Positions 1-6,621 of a stretch of DNA of 15,990 bases are shown here, piece by piece. Under the pieces are notes generated by a model that ran no database searches, had not been told where the DNA came from, and saw only the letters and a list, made by a program, of their open reading frames with translations. The DNA is from Gammaproteobacteria bacterium (lineage in GTDB: Bacteria > Pseudomonadota > Gammaproteobacteria > GRL18), in the NCBI GenBank assembly GCA_013139395.1, contig WTAX01000098.1, positions 1 through 15,990 on the forward strand, in the 5' to 3' direction. The position numbers and the translations under genes were made by a program. Position 1 is the first letter of the stretch, and each line of letters opens with the position of its first letter.

Positions 1-2
1 GA

Positions 3-104
3 AAAGATATGGGGGCTTTTAATCGGGATAAGGTACTCAAGTTTTTTGATGGAAAAAGAATGGTGAGGGAATATCAATCACTTTTTTTTACTAGGGGCTG
101 TTGA
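3..104 (+). CDS. 3' end of an upstream gene, possibly a GT4 glycosyltransferase; tail altered by the IS
   Basis: An open frame enters from the left edge and stops at TGA 102-104, inside the left end of the insertion sequence. It reads MGAFNRDKVLKFF, then DGKRMVREYQSLFF, then TRGC. The pattern 'MG..nR.kV...F....mv..Y..L' is what I associate with the C-terminal helix of GT4 glycosyltransferases; this is recognition from a short fragment, so the family is tentative. If the IS and one TA target copy are removed, the frame reads LFFI and stops at TGA 981-983. The native end was therefore probably one codon past the insertion site, and the IS replaced it with Thr-Arg-Gly-Cys. The gene may still be functional. 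Confidence 0.5.
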   Translation, partial: KDMGAFNRDKVLKFFDGKRMVREYQSLFFTRGC

Positions 105-110
105 TCTTTT
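91..110 (+). repeat. Left terminal inverted repeat of the IS
   Basis: Begins CTAGGGGCTGTTGATCTTT and matches the reverse complement of 957-976 at 19 of 20 positions. The only difference is the innermost base. Confidence 0.95.
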
Positions 111-183
111 GTGATTAAAAAATAAGCAGCATGGTAATCAAGTATAATGGTTTTACCACAAATCAGCATACGAGATTAAGACC

Positions 184-945
184 ATGCCAAGAACAATGTT
201 AACAGATGAATACTGGAAAAAGCTATCACAATTAATGCTTTATACTGGTCGAATTTACAATAAGGCAGAACATAGAAGCACTTTGGAAGGGATTCTTTAC
301 CGAATGCGGGTGGGTTGTCCATGGAGAGATGTACCAGAATCTTTTGGCCACTGGAGTGCCATTTATAGACGATTTAATTTGTGGTCGAAAAAAGGCATTA
401 TGCTCCAGCTGTTTAATGCTCTGAAGAAACTATCTGATATTGAATGGGAATTTATCGATGGCAGCATTATAAAGGCTCATCAACATAGCATGGGTGCTTC
501 AAGTAATAGTGTTGAAGCAATTGGAAAAAGCCGTGGTGGTAATACCACTAAGATACATATGGCTGTTGATAGCTACGGTTTACCGATTGAATTTATCCTG
601 ACTGGCGGTGAAGTTCATGACAGTAAAGCTGCCCCTGATTTGATCGCCAGTTTACCCGATTCAGACTACGTTATAGCGGATAAAGGCTATGATAGTGAAT
701 CAATAAGAGAAATTATTCGTAACAAAAAGGCCATACCTGTTATACCCAGAAAGAAGAATTCAAAAACTGGCAATTCAGATATGGACTGGTGTTTGTACAA
801 ATACAGGCATCTGGTTGAAAACATATTTGCCCGGCTAAAAGATTATCGGGCAATTGCTACACGTTACGATAAGTTGGAAAGAAATTATGCCAGCACATTA
901 GCTTTGGCTTGTTGTTTAATCTGGCTACCAATGTGGATTGGTTAA
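184..945 (+). CDS. IS5-family DDE transposase (253 aa)
   Basis: Catalyses cut-and-paste or copy transposition of the surrounding element by binding its terminal repeats. The N-terminal part (residues 5-75) is the DUF4096-type DNA-binding region, with the typical phrase RMRVGCPWRDVP at about 41-51. The RNase H-like DDE core follows: Asp92 in EFIDGSIIKAHQ, Asp166 in YVIADKGYDS, and Glu212 in the YRHLVENIFARLKDYR helix. Length and motif spacing fit a complete IS427-like enzyme. Many relatives need a programmed frameshift between two frames; this one is a single frame. The start ATG at 184 is favoured because relatives begin with a similar MPR-type lead; a second ATG lies five codons on. It covers most of the IS and lies between its two inverted repeats. 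Confidence 0.93.
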   Translation: MPRTMLTDEYWKKLSQLMLYTGRIYNKAEHRSTLEGILYRMRVGCPWRDVPESFGHWSAIYRRFNLWSKKGIMLQLFNALKKLSDIEWEFIDGSIIKAHQHSMGASSNSVEAIGKSRGGNTTKIHMAVDSYGLPIEFILTGGEVHDSKAAPDLIASLPDSDYVIADKGYDSESIREIIRNKKAIPVIPRKKNSKTGNSDMDWCLYKYRHLVENIFARLKDYRAIATRYDKLERNYASTLALACCLIWLPMWIG

Positions 946-956
946 AATATGAGCAC

Positions 957-976
957 GAAAGATCAACAGCCCCTAG
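957..976 (-). repeat. Right terminal inverted repeat of the IS
   Basis: Read on the minus strand it begins CTAGGGGCTGTTGATCTTT, the same as the left end. It starts 11 bp after the transposase stop codon, which is compact, as usual for IS elements. Confidence 0.95.
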
Positions 977-1260
977 TATTTGAAACAAAATGATTAGTAG
1001 GATTTTGGTCTTTTTATCTGAATATTAATTCAAACAGATAGAAATCCAATGTTTTATTTTATACGAGTTGTCTGCTTTTTTCTCTGATTGAGACATGTGA
1101 ATGATTATTAAAAGCGTAAGTTTCACAACTTTATAATTACTGCTTTTTACCTTCAAACGTTAGTCAGTATAAAAACTGAATTAACACTTAGGGACGTGAA
1201 CGTACAAAATGCTGTTTTTAAATTTCAAAATATTTATTTTTTTCTGCTAATTGGTCTTGC

Positions 1261-1330
1261 TGACCTAAAGCCGAAAATTAGCTTTTCCTTATTTAATTTA
1301 GTATGGGTGAAAAGCGGTTATTTCATGAGT
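1261..1330 (+). repeat. Dispersed repeat, module A (left copy)
   Basis: Positions 1261-1282 (22 bp, starting TGACCTAAAGCCG) are identical to the reverse complement of 15692-15713. Similarity continues through a TTATT and then GGG..(T/G)A.AGCGGT.ATTTCA for about 70 bp in total. The identity is too long to be chance in two places. Function unknown. Confidence 0.8.
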
Positions 1331-1405
1331 CAAACAAATTGTTTATTCCAATCTAATATTCTGATTTTTACCACCCTTAACTCAGTCGCTCTTTGTACTT
1401 AGCAC

Positions 1406-1458
1406 CAATTGAGAGATTTTCACGGACTAACGACCGAAGTGAAAAAGCAGCCATTCAA
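1406..1458 (+). repeat. Dispersed repeat, module C (left copy)
   Basis: Starts CAATTGAGA and ends with AAAAAGCAGCCATTCAA (1442-1458). The terminal 17-mer recurs exactly on the minus strand at 15314-15330. The combination CAATTGAGA ... AAGC(A/G)GCCATT recurs on the minus strand at 15517-15556. Confidence 0.7.
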
Positions 1459-1499
1459 AAGCAAAGAATATTCATTATTCATGTTTACTAAAAAAGGCT

Positions 1500-1593
1500 A
1501 AATTGTACAAATAGCGGTCATATTTAATGGTATTTATGGTGACTAAAAGTGACTCCTTTGGAGGAGAGCAGTCATTTTTCTATATCATGGATA
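1500..1593 (+). repeat. Dispersed repeat, module B with hairpin (left copy)
   Basis: Aligns over about 90 bp with the reverse complement of 15747-15838, including TGTACAAAT, CGGTCA and AGTCATTTTTCTATAT. It contains an inverted repeat with arms AAAAGTGACT (1545-1554) and AGTCATTTTT (1570-1579) and a 15-nt loop. The arms pair fully if one G-U pair is allowed. The right copy has the same arms and the same loop length. Confidence 0.78.
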
Positions 1594-1687
1594 TGAGTAT
1601 CATTTAATTAAATTAATTCTCAGCCAATCAACAACGGTACTATCTTCAATACCTGCATGATAAGCACATCAACAACGCATAGTGGTA

Positions 1688-2707
1688 TCAGCAGATTAGC
1701 GGAGATAATTCATTTTCCATAAATGGATGCTTCAGTGCTTTTGAGGGTGGTTCATTAAATAACCGACGGTAGTCAATAGCAAACTTTGCCGGTTGATAGA
1801 AGCCATGTTCGCAGGCAACTGCAGCCACAGTTGTTGTATCCGGACTGCTGACCAGCAATGTGCGGCGTGCAGCATGCATACGTTGCAGGCGCAAATAGGC
1901 CAGTGGTGTCAGCTCAAAATTGTCTAGGAATGCGTATTCTAGTGTGCGCAAACTCACTCCGGCCGATTGACTGATTTCAGGTATGGAGACTGAAGTAATA
2001 TCTACTTCGCGCAGAAATTCCAGCGCCTGTTCCATGCCCTGCTTACGTCTGGATAATTTCGCTTTGGGTGGTGAAGGGTAAGGAACCTCGATGAGATTCA
2101 TTAATTGATTAAGCAGATCTTCCCGTATGCTTTGTACTGCAGCCGAAGATTTAAGCATATCAGGTTTATGATAAGCGTTATTAAGCAATCCAAGCAACCA
2201 TTGACCAAAGCATTTTACTTTGACCGAACTGGATGGCAGCTGGTGGTTGTCGGCTACGTGTTGCAGTGCCTGGTAGTGTTCAGGTAGCAGATAATCAGCT
2301 AGCAGATACATCTCCACCAGCAGTACAATGTGATCATGTCCTTTTCTCAACAGTGTACTCATACCTCCAGGAAGTCCTATAGGTAAACTTGAATCACATA
2401 CTGATTTACCCCAATAGACAGAGCGCATGCCTGATGGCAAGGGCACCCCAACGGCGAAGATGTTTGCTGGTGATAAGCCTTGTAAACGACATCCAATGTC
2501 AAATTTCTCCCGGTAAAGTGTGATACCAGGCATTGTGACATAGCGTATGTGATAGCCAAAATTGCCAGCCTTTGTAGGAGTATTGCAAAGCTCCCAGGGT
2601 TGCACTAATTGCTCATAGATACTGGGGTCTATGGCTCTTGCTTCACCTACAGTCGGTATCACTATCTCAGCGCGTTTGCTGTTTTTCTCGATTATCACCA
2701 CATTCAT
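1688..2707 (-). CDS. AraC-family transcriptional regulator (339 aa)
   Basis: DNA-binding regulator, predicted cytoplasmic. The C-terminal part (about 220-325) is a two-helix-turn-helix AraC/XylS domain. HTH1 lies around 241-260 (IPEISQSAGVSLRTLEYAF). HTH2 lies around 293-315 (VAAVACEHGFYQPAKFAIDY), followed by the family's RRLFNEPPSKAL ending. Residues 1-200 would form the sensor/oligomerisation region of the longer AraC class; I cannot name its ligand. The gene is divergent from the FadL-like gene, with 225 bp between the starts, the classic arrangement for a local activator. I infer that it controls the channel-sulfatase operon in response to a sulfate ester or its product. The start at 2707 has only a weak GGG ribosome-site remnant upstream; no better in-frame ATG is seen nearby. 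Local target is inference; family is firm. Confidence 0.9.
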   Translation of the reverse strand: MNVVIIEKNSKRAEIVIPTVGEARAIDPSIYEQLVQPWELCNTPTKAGNFGYHIRYVTMPGITLYREKFDIGCRLQGLSPANIFAVGVPLPSGMRSVYWGKSVCDSSLPIGLPGGMSTLLRKGHDHIVLLVEMYLLADYLLPEHYQALQHVADNHQLPSSSVKVKCFGQWLLGLLNNAYHKPDMLKSSAAVQSIREDLLNQLMNLIEVPYPSPPKAKLSRRKQGMEQALEFLREVDITSVSIPEISQSAGVSLRTLEYAFLDNFELTPLAYLRLQRMHAARRTLLVSSPDTTTVAAVACEHGFYQPAKFAIDYRRLFNEPPSKALKHPFMENELSPLIC

Positions 2708-2932
2708 CCCAATTTTTTTGCGTTTTGCGAAAAAAGTATAGACTCATATTTATCATCGCTTTAGTATACAGCAAAAAGTTAAAGACGATGTAAATGCATG
2801 AAGCTGGTAAACACATGAGACTGGCAATGACGTTTACAAATTCAGTTTCTGTTTCTGTTTCAGTTTCTACAATAGCTTATTCAAATTAGTTAACAGACAT
2901 TAACACTACTCAGAATTGATTTTACAATTATT
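2708..2932. promoter_or_regulatory. Divergent control region between the AraC gene and the FadL-sulfatase operon
   Basis: A 225-bp AT-rich region between the two divergent starts, so both promoters must lie here or nearby. On the minus strand a TATACT (2735-2740), about 30 bp from the AraC-type start, could be a -10 box, but I see no good -35. On the plus side no consensus sigma-70 pair stands out, as often holds for AraC-activated promoters. It contains a four-copy hexamer repeat at 2845-2868, listed separately. Confidence 0.55.
2845..2868 (+). repeat. Tandem hexamer (GTTTCT)4 with one variant
   Basis: Copies are GTTTCT, GTTTCT, GTTTCA and GTTTCT, back to back, 65-88 bp upstream of the FadL-like start. 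They could be a slippage-prone microsatellite or phased contacts for the AraC protein. Which of these applies cannot be told from the sequence. Confidence 0.75.
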
Positions 2933-4183
2933 ATGAAAAAATACTCTTTATCGACACTCGCTTTTATCACTACACTCACATTTTCTCCTCTCTCATTCTC
3001 AGCAGGTCTCTGGCTTTATGAAGCCGCTACGCCGGAAATGGGCACCGCTTCAGCAGGTCGAAATGCGACAGCCAATAGTGCCTCCACTGCGATTTTTAAT
3101 CCGGCAGCAATGACACGCCTGGATCGGGATGAATTAATGGTGGGCTTTCAGCCCATGTATGTTAAAGCACGCTTTGATATTGATGAGGGTTCCGGATCAG
3201 GCGGTGGTGATGGCGGCAATGCGGGTGGCTGGGTACCTGCTGCATCAGTGAGCTATGTTCATGAATTGTCACCTGACTTGAAGCTGGGTATTGCCAGCGG
3301 CTCATATCTCGGATTGGGGCTGGACTTTAATTCTGCTTGGGGAGGGCGTTATTTTGCCACCGAAGGAGAGATTTTAACATTGGCTACGGGCTTTAGTCTG
3401 GGCTATAAAGTCAATGATAACCTGTCTATTGGTGGTGGTGTGAATATTGTTTATGGCTCCCTGAATCAAGAAATGGACTGGAATAACCTTGTTCCGCCTG
3501 GAACAGCCGATGGCAAAGTTAAAATCGATGACTCGGATGTTGCTTATGGTTTTAATCTGAGCTTATTGTATGAATTTTCATCTTCTACCCGGATGGGTGT
3601 TTTGTATGTATCAGAAATTGAATTTGAATTTGAAGATACTGTAGATACCTCTAGGCTTACTGGTTTACCTGCTTATATTCTTGCTGATGCAGAAGTCGAT
3701 ATGGATATGAGTTTGCCGCAGAGTGTGTCACTGAGTCTTTATCATCAACTGGATGAACAATGGGCATTTCTGGCCAGTGCCAGCTGGCAGGAATGGTCTG
3801 AATTTGGCAAGACCGATTTGAAATTTGCTAAAGGTAAGGTTGAAGATGATCGGGATTTTGACGATACCTGGGGTGTGGGCTTTGGCGTTCACTATCAATT
3901 GTCTGACTCCTGGAAACTGATGAGCGGCATTCACTATGACAGTTCTCCGGTTTCAAATAGTGAGCGGACTATCGATCTCCCCCTTGACCGGCAAATCCGC
4001 TATGCGTTTGGTGCTCAATATGAATACAGCAGTGACCTGACACTCTCGGCAGCCTATGAACTAATGGATGCCGGCAAGGCCAAAGTAAATCAAAGTGGTT
4101 TGGATCGTCAGGGGACACTCAATGGCGAGTTTGACAGCAATTATCTGCATATTTTTAATATGAATGCCAGCTGGAAATTTTAA
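2933..4183 (+). CDS. FadL/TodX-family outer-membrane channel (416 aa)
   Basis: Predicted 14-strand type outer-membrane beta-barrel that lets hydrophobic molecules (fatty acids, aromatics) cross the outer membrane. A signal peptide, MKKYSLSTLAFITTLTF followed by SPLSFSA, is probably cleaved before GLWLYEAATPEMG. The mature N-terminus carries the FadL hatch pattern: E-x-x-T-x-x-M-G-x-A-x-A-G-R, then STAIFNPAAMTRL around 52-64. A Gly-rich external-loop stretch lies near 83-97. The barrel ends with NMNASWKF, an aromatic C-terminal residue typical of BAM substrates. Length fits the family (about 400-450). It is the first gene of the plus-strand operon, 50 bp before an arylsulfatase, which suggests it brings in a hydrophobic sulfate ester (inference). 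No strong Shine-Dalgarno is visible before ATG 2933. Its last 31 bp plus the following 6 are nearly duplicated at 6574-6610. Confidence 0.9.
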   Translation: MKKYSLSTLAFITTLTFSPLSFSAGLWLYEAATPEMGTASAGRNATANSASTAIFNPAAMTRLDRDELMVGFQPMYVKARFDIDEGSGSGGGDGGNAGGWVPAASVSYVHELSPDLKLGIASGSYLGLGLDFNSAWGGRYFATEGEILTLATGFSLGYKVNDNLSIGGGVNIVYGSLNQEMDWNNLVPPGTADGKVKIDDSDVAYGFNLSLLYEFSSSTRMGVLYVSEIEFEFEDTVDTSRLTGLPAYILADAEVDMDMSLPQSVSLSLYHQLDEQWAFLASASWQEWSEFGKTDLKFAKGKVEDDRDFDDTWGVGFGVHYQLSDSWKLMSGIHYDSSPVSNSERTIDLPLDRQIRYAFGAQYEYSSDLTLSAAYELMDAGKAKVNQSGLDRQGTLNGEFDSNYLHIFNMNASWKF

Positions 4184-4233
4184 ATGAATCGATTGTGGCT
4201 TCATCCAACTAATACCTTAAGGATATCACTGTT

Positions 4234-6579
4234 ATGACAAAGTGTTTAAATTTTGTACCTCGTCTTGTGTTGCTTGTTGCAACTATGGGGCTGAGTCAAT
4301 CTCTCTGCGCTGCTACAGAACTAGACCGTAGTGCTATCCCAATGGATATTTCAAAGTTTGAGGGGAAAATAGGCAAGACTTATAAAGAGTCTACGCCAAA
4401 ATGGCAAACCCCTACCAATGCACCAGATGGTGCACCCAATGTGATTGTCATCCTTTTGGATGATGTAGGCTTTGGTCAAACCTCTACCTTTGGAGGGCTT
4501 ATACCGACACCTAACTTAGACAAAATGGCTGCAGAAGGACTCAAGTACAACCGTTTTCATACCACAGCGGTGTGTGGACCCACACGGGCTGCACTGCTTA
4601 CCGGGCGTAACCACCATGATGCAGGTAGTGGATTTTTAATGGAATGGGCAACGGGGTATCCTAGCTATTCTACGCTGATCCCTAAAGACACAGCAACCAT
4701 CGCTGAAGTTCTCAAAGACAATGGATATGCCACTTGGTGGTATGGTAAAAACCACAATACTCCAGACTGGGAACAAACAGTGGCCGGACCTTTTGACCGT
4801 TGGCCAACAGGCTTGGGCTTTGATTATTTCTTTGGTTTCAACTCTGGAGAGACACACCAGTTCTACCCTACACTATTTGAGAACACGGTCGCTATCGAAC
4901 AAGACAAGTCTCCTGAAGAGGGGTACCACTTTACTACCGATATGACCGATCGTGCCATTGCACAAATGAAGTTTTCAAAATCTGTAGCACCTAATAAACC
5001 TTTCTTTATGTATTTTGCGCCAGGTGCCATGCATGCACCGCACCATGTGACTGCGGAGTGGCGTGATAAATTTAAAGGTAAATTTGATATGGGCTGGGAC
5101 AAATACCGTGAAATTGTTTACAAAAAACAACTTGAAATGGGCATCTTACCTAAAGGTACAAAACTTACATCCAGACCTGAATGGGTTCCTGCCTGGGACA
5201 GTTTAAATAAAGATCAAAAGAACGTCTACTCAGCATTCTTTGAAAACTTTGCCGGATTCTTTGCACACACTGACCATGAAATTGGTCGTTTACTGGATGC
5301 AGTCAAAGAGCTTCCAGATGCAGACAATACCATGGTTATTTATATAGTAGGTGACAACGGAGCCTCTGCTGAAGGTGGCCCCGATGGTACACTCAATGAG
5401 ATCAAAGCACTCAATGGTATCAATACCAAGTTCGAAGATGTCCTAGCGCATATGGATACACTTGGCGGACCTGAATCAGAGCCACACTACCCTGTAGGTT
5501 GGGCCTGGGCAGGAAATACCCCCTTTCAGTGGGTAAAACAAGTGGCTTCACACCTTGGTGGAAGTCGCAACCCTATGGTTGTGACCTGGCCTGCAAAAAT
5601 TAAACATGATGACAAGCCGCGTGAACCATTCCTTCATGTTATAGATATTTTACCAACTGTCCTTGAAGCAGCATATATTCCTATGCCTGAAACAGTGAAA
5701 GGCATTAAACAAAAGCCACTGGCGGGTAAATCATTTCTTGCGAGCTTTACTGACCCTAAATTTAAAGGGCGTTCAGATCAATACTTTGAAGTTTTGTCTA
5801 ATCGTTCTATCTATAAAGATGGTTGGAAGGCCAATGCGCAACATACTATACCATGGCGTCAAGACCTTGCTCCAGGAAACTGGGACAAAGACAAGTGGGA
5901 ACTTTACCATTTAGACAAAGATTTCTCTGAAGCAAATAACTTGGCAGAAAAAATGCCTGAAAAACTTGAAGAGATGAAGAAAGAGTTTGATGCAGCTGCT
6001 GAAAAGTACCATGTTTATCCTTTGGATGATCGAGGTGCTGCACGTCTGGCTATGACCAAACCAGCGGTAATAGGGGTAGATCCAGATACAAAAATATACA
6101 CTTATTATGAAGGTGCCACACGTATCCCTGAGCCTGCTGCACCACCGATGAAAAACAGATCATGGACACTTAAAGCCGATGTGAAAACCGAAGGTGAAAA
6201 AACTGAAGGTGTGATTATGGCTATTGGTGGTGTTGCTGCCGGCATAACACTCTATATGAAAAAGGGTATCCTGATTTTTGATTATAACTATTTTGAGGAA
6301 CATACAATTCTCAAAGCAGACAAAGCAGTTGATGGTGAGATGAAAATTGAGCTTCAGTTTGTTTATACGGGTGGAGACAAGGCAGGTGGTGGTGCTGACC
6401 TTAGCTTAACAGTCAATGGTAAAAAAGTTTCGGAAGGAAAAATGCCTGCTACTGTGGCAGGACGTTTTGGTGTTGATAGCTTTGGTGTAGGCGAAGATAC
6501 AGGACAGCCTGTTACTCCTGCATACAAACCACCATTCAAATTTACTGGAAAGATCGACAAGGTTTCTATTGAATTTTAA
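4234..6579 (+). CDS. AtsA-like arylsulfatase with C-terminal beta domain (781 aa), sulfatase 1
   Basis: Periplasmic sulfate-ester hydrolase of the S1 (formylglycine) family. A signal peptide spans about residues 1-27 (cleavage near SLCA-ATEL). The catalytic core covers about 68-600. The maturation motif [12 protein letters not shown] has Cys114, which becomes formylglycine, and Arg118. Metal ligands Asp76-Asp77 and Asp374-Asn375, plus Lys172, His174, His267 and Lys435, fall at nearly the spacing of Pseudomonas aeruginosa AtsA (D13/D14/C51/K113/H115/H211/D317/N318/K375, from memory). Residues about 640-781 form an extra beta-rich, lectin-like domain common in the long AtsA subgroup. A ribosome site AAGGAT precedes ATG 4234. 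Leucine codons favour CTT, unlike sulfatase 3, which favours CTG/TTA. The stop codon lies inside a duplicated FadL 3' end, so the C-terminus may have been reshaped by recombination. Exact substrate unknown. Confidence 0.95.
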   Translation: MTKCLNFVPRLVLLVATMGLSQSLCAATELDRSAIPMDISKFEGKIGKTYKESTPKWQTPTNAPDGAPNVIVILLDDVGFGQTSTFGGLIPTPNLDKMAAEGLKYNRFHTTAVCGPTRAALLTGRNHHDAGSGFLMEWATGYPSYSTLIPKDTATIAEVLKDNGYATWWYGKNHNTPDWEQTVAGPFDRWPTGLGFDYFFGFNSGETHQFYPTLFENTVAIEQDKSPEEGYHFTTDMTDRAIAQMKFSKSVAPNKPFFMYFAPGAMHAPHHVTAEWRDKFKGKFDMGWDKYREIVYKKQLEMGILPKGTKLTSRPEWVPAWDSLNKDQKNVYSAFFENFAGFFAHTDHEIGRLLDAVKELPDADNTMVIYIVGDNGASAEGGPDGTLNEIKALNGINTKFEDVLAHMDTLGGPESEPHYPVGWAWAGNTPFQWVKQVASHLGGSRNPMVVTWPAKIKHDDKPREPFLHVIDILPTVLEAAYIPMPETVKGIKQKPLAGKSFLASFTDPKFKGRSDQYFEVLSNRSIYKDGWKANAQHTIPWRQDLAPGNWDKDKWELYHLDKDFSEANNLAEKMPEKLEEMKKEFDAAAEKYHVYPLDDRGAARLAMTKPAVIGVDPDTKIYTYYEGATRIPEPAAPPMKNRSWTLKADVKTEGEKTEGVIMAIGGVAAGITLYMKKGILIFDYNYFEEHTILKADKAVDGEMKIELQFVYTGGDKAGGGADLSLTVNGKKVSEGKMPATVAGRFGVDSFGVGEDTGQPVTPAYKPPFKFTGKIDKVSIEF

Positions 6580-6610
6580 TATTAATGCCAACTGGAAATT
6601 TTAAATAAAT
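6574..6610 (+). pseudogene. 37-bp remnant of a FadL-like gene 3' end between sulfatases 1 and 2
   Basis: Matches 4153-4189, the end of the FadL-like gene and 6 bp beyond, at 34 of 37 positions. In frame it would encode FNINANWKF plus stop, against FNMNASWKF plus stop in the intact gene. The differences are therefore conservative and the outer-membrane C-terminal signature is kept. It overlaps the TAA of sulfatase 1 (6577-6579) and ends 11 bp before the start of sulfatase 2. It implies either a lost second FadL gene in front of sulfatase 2, or insertion of sulfatase 1 behind the original FadL gene with target duplication. Confidence 0.85.
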
Positions 6611-6621
6611 TAAGGAAAAAA

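Larger units (their letters stand above)
91..976 (+). mobile_element. Intact IS5-family (IS427-like) insertion sequence, about 886 bp
   Basis: The element has near-perfect terminal inverted repeats that start CTAGGGGCTGTTGATCTTT, with 19 of 20 positions matching. It encloses one full-length transposase gene. It is flanked by TA dinucleotides at 89-90 and 977-978. The alternative reading is that CTAG (91-94 and 973-976) is the duplicated target and the element is 95-972; both TA and CTAG-type targets are known for IS427-group elements. One uninterrupted transposase frame and conserved ends suggest a recent insertion that may still be active. It sits in the last codon or codons of the gene to its left. 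Confidence 0.93.
977..1687. other. Gene-free, AT-rich stretch carrying dispersed repeat modules A, C and B
   Basis: No convincing gene is present. The only long frame (1196-1402, 68 codons) has a low-complexity Phe/Leu/Asn-rich composition and no visible ribosome site. From 1261 on, three segments match, in inverted orientation, segments at 15314-15838, listed separately. A 10-bp direct repeat ATCAACAACG lies at 1627-1636 and 1668-1677, just beyond the stop of the AraC gene. No clear terminator for the AraC gene is seen here. Confidence 0.7.

Noticed and set aside
1196..1402. 68-codon open frame starting at an ATG-less TTG/GTG-type or weak start in the left gene-free region
   Set aside because: Phe/Leu/Asn-rich low-complexity product, no ribosome site, and it runs through repeat module A, which recurs elsewhere as non-coding sequence.
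1261..1593. CRISPR array or integron attC sites in the repeat-rich flanks
   Set aside because: Modules are few, of different lengths, unevenly spaced and not separated by uniform unique spacers; no cas or integrase gene is present.
2105..2559. 60-codon frames on both strands inside the AraC gene
   Set aside because: They lie wholly within a well-supported regulator gene in other frames and show no motif or start signal.
4234..4320. Sulfatase 1 as a lipoprotein because of a Cys near the end of its signal peptide
   Set aside because: The residues before that Cys (QSL) do not make a lipobox; an ordinary signal-peptidase I site after SLCA fits better.
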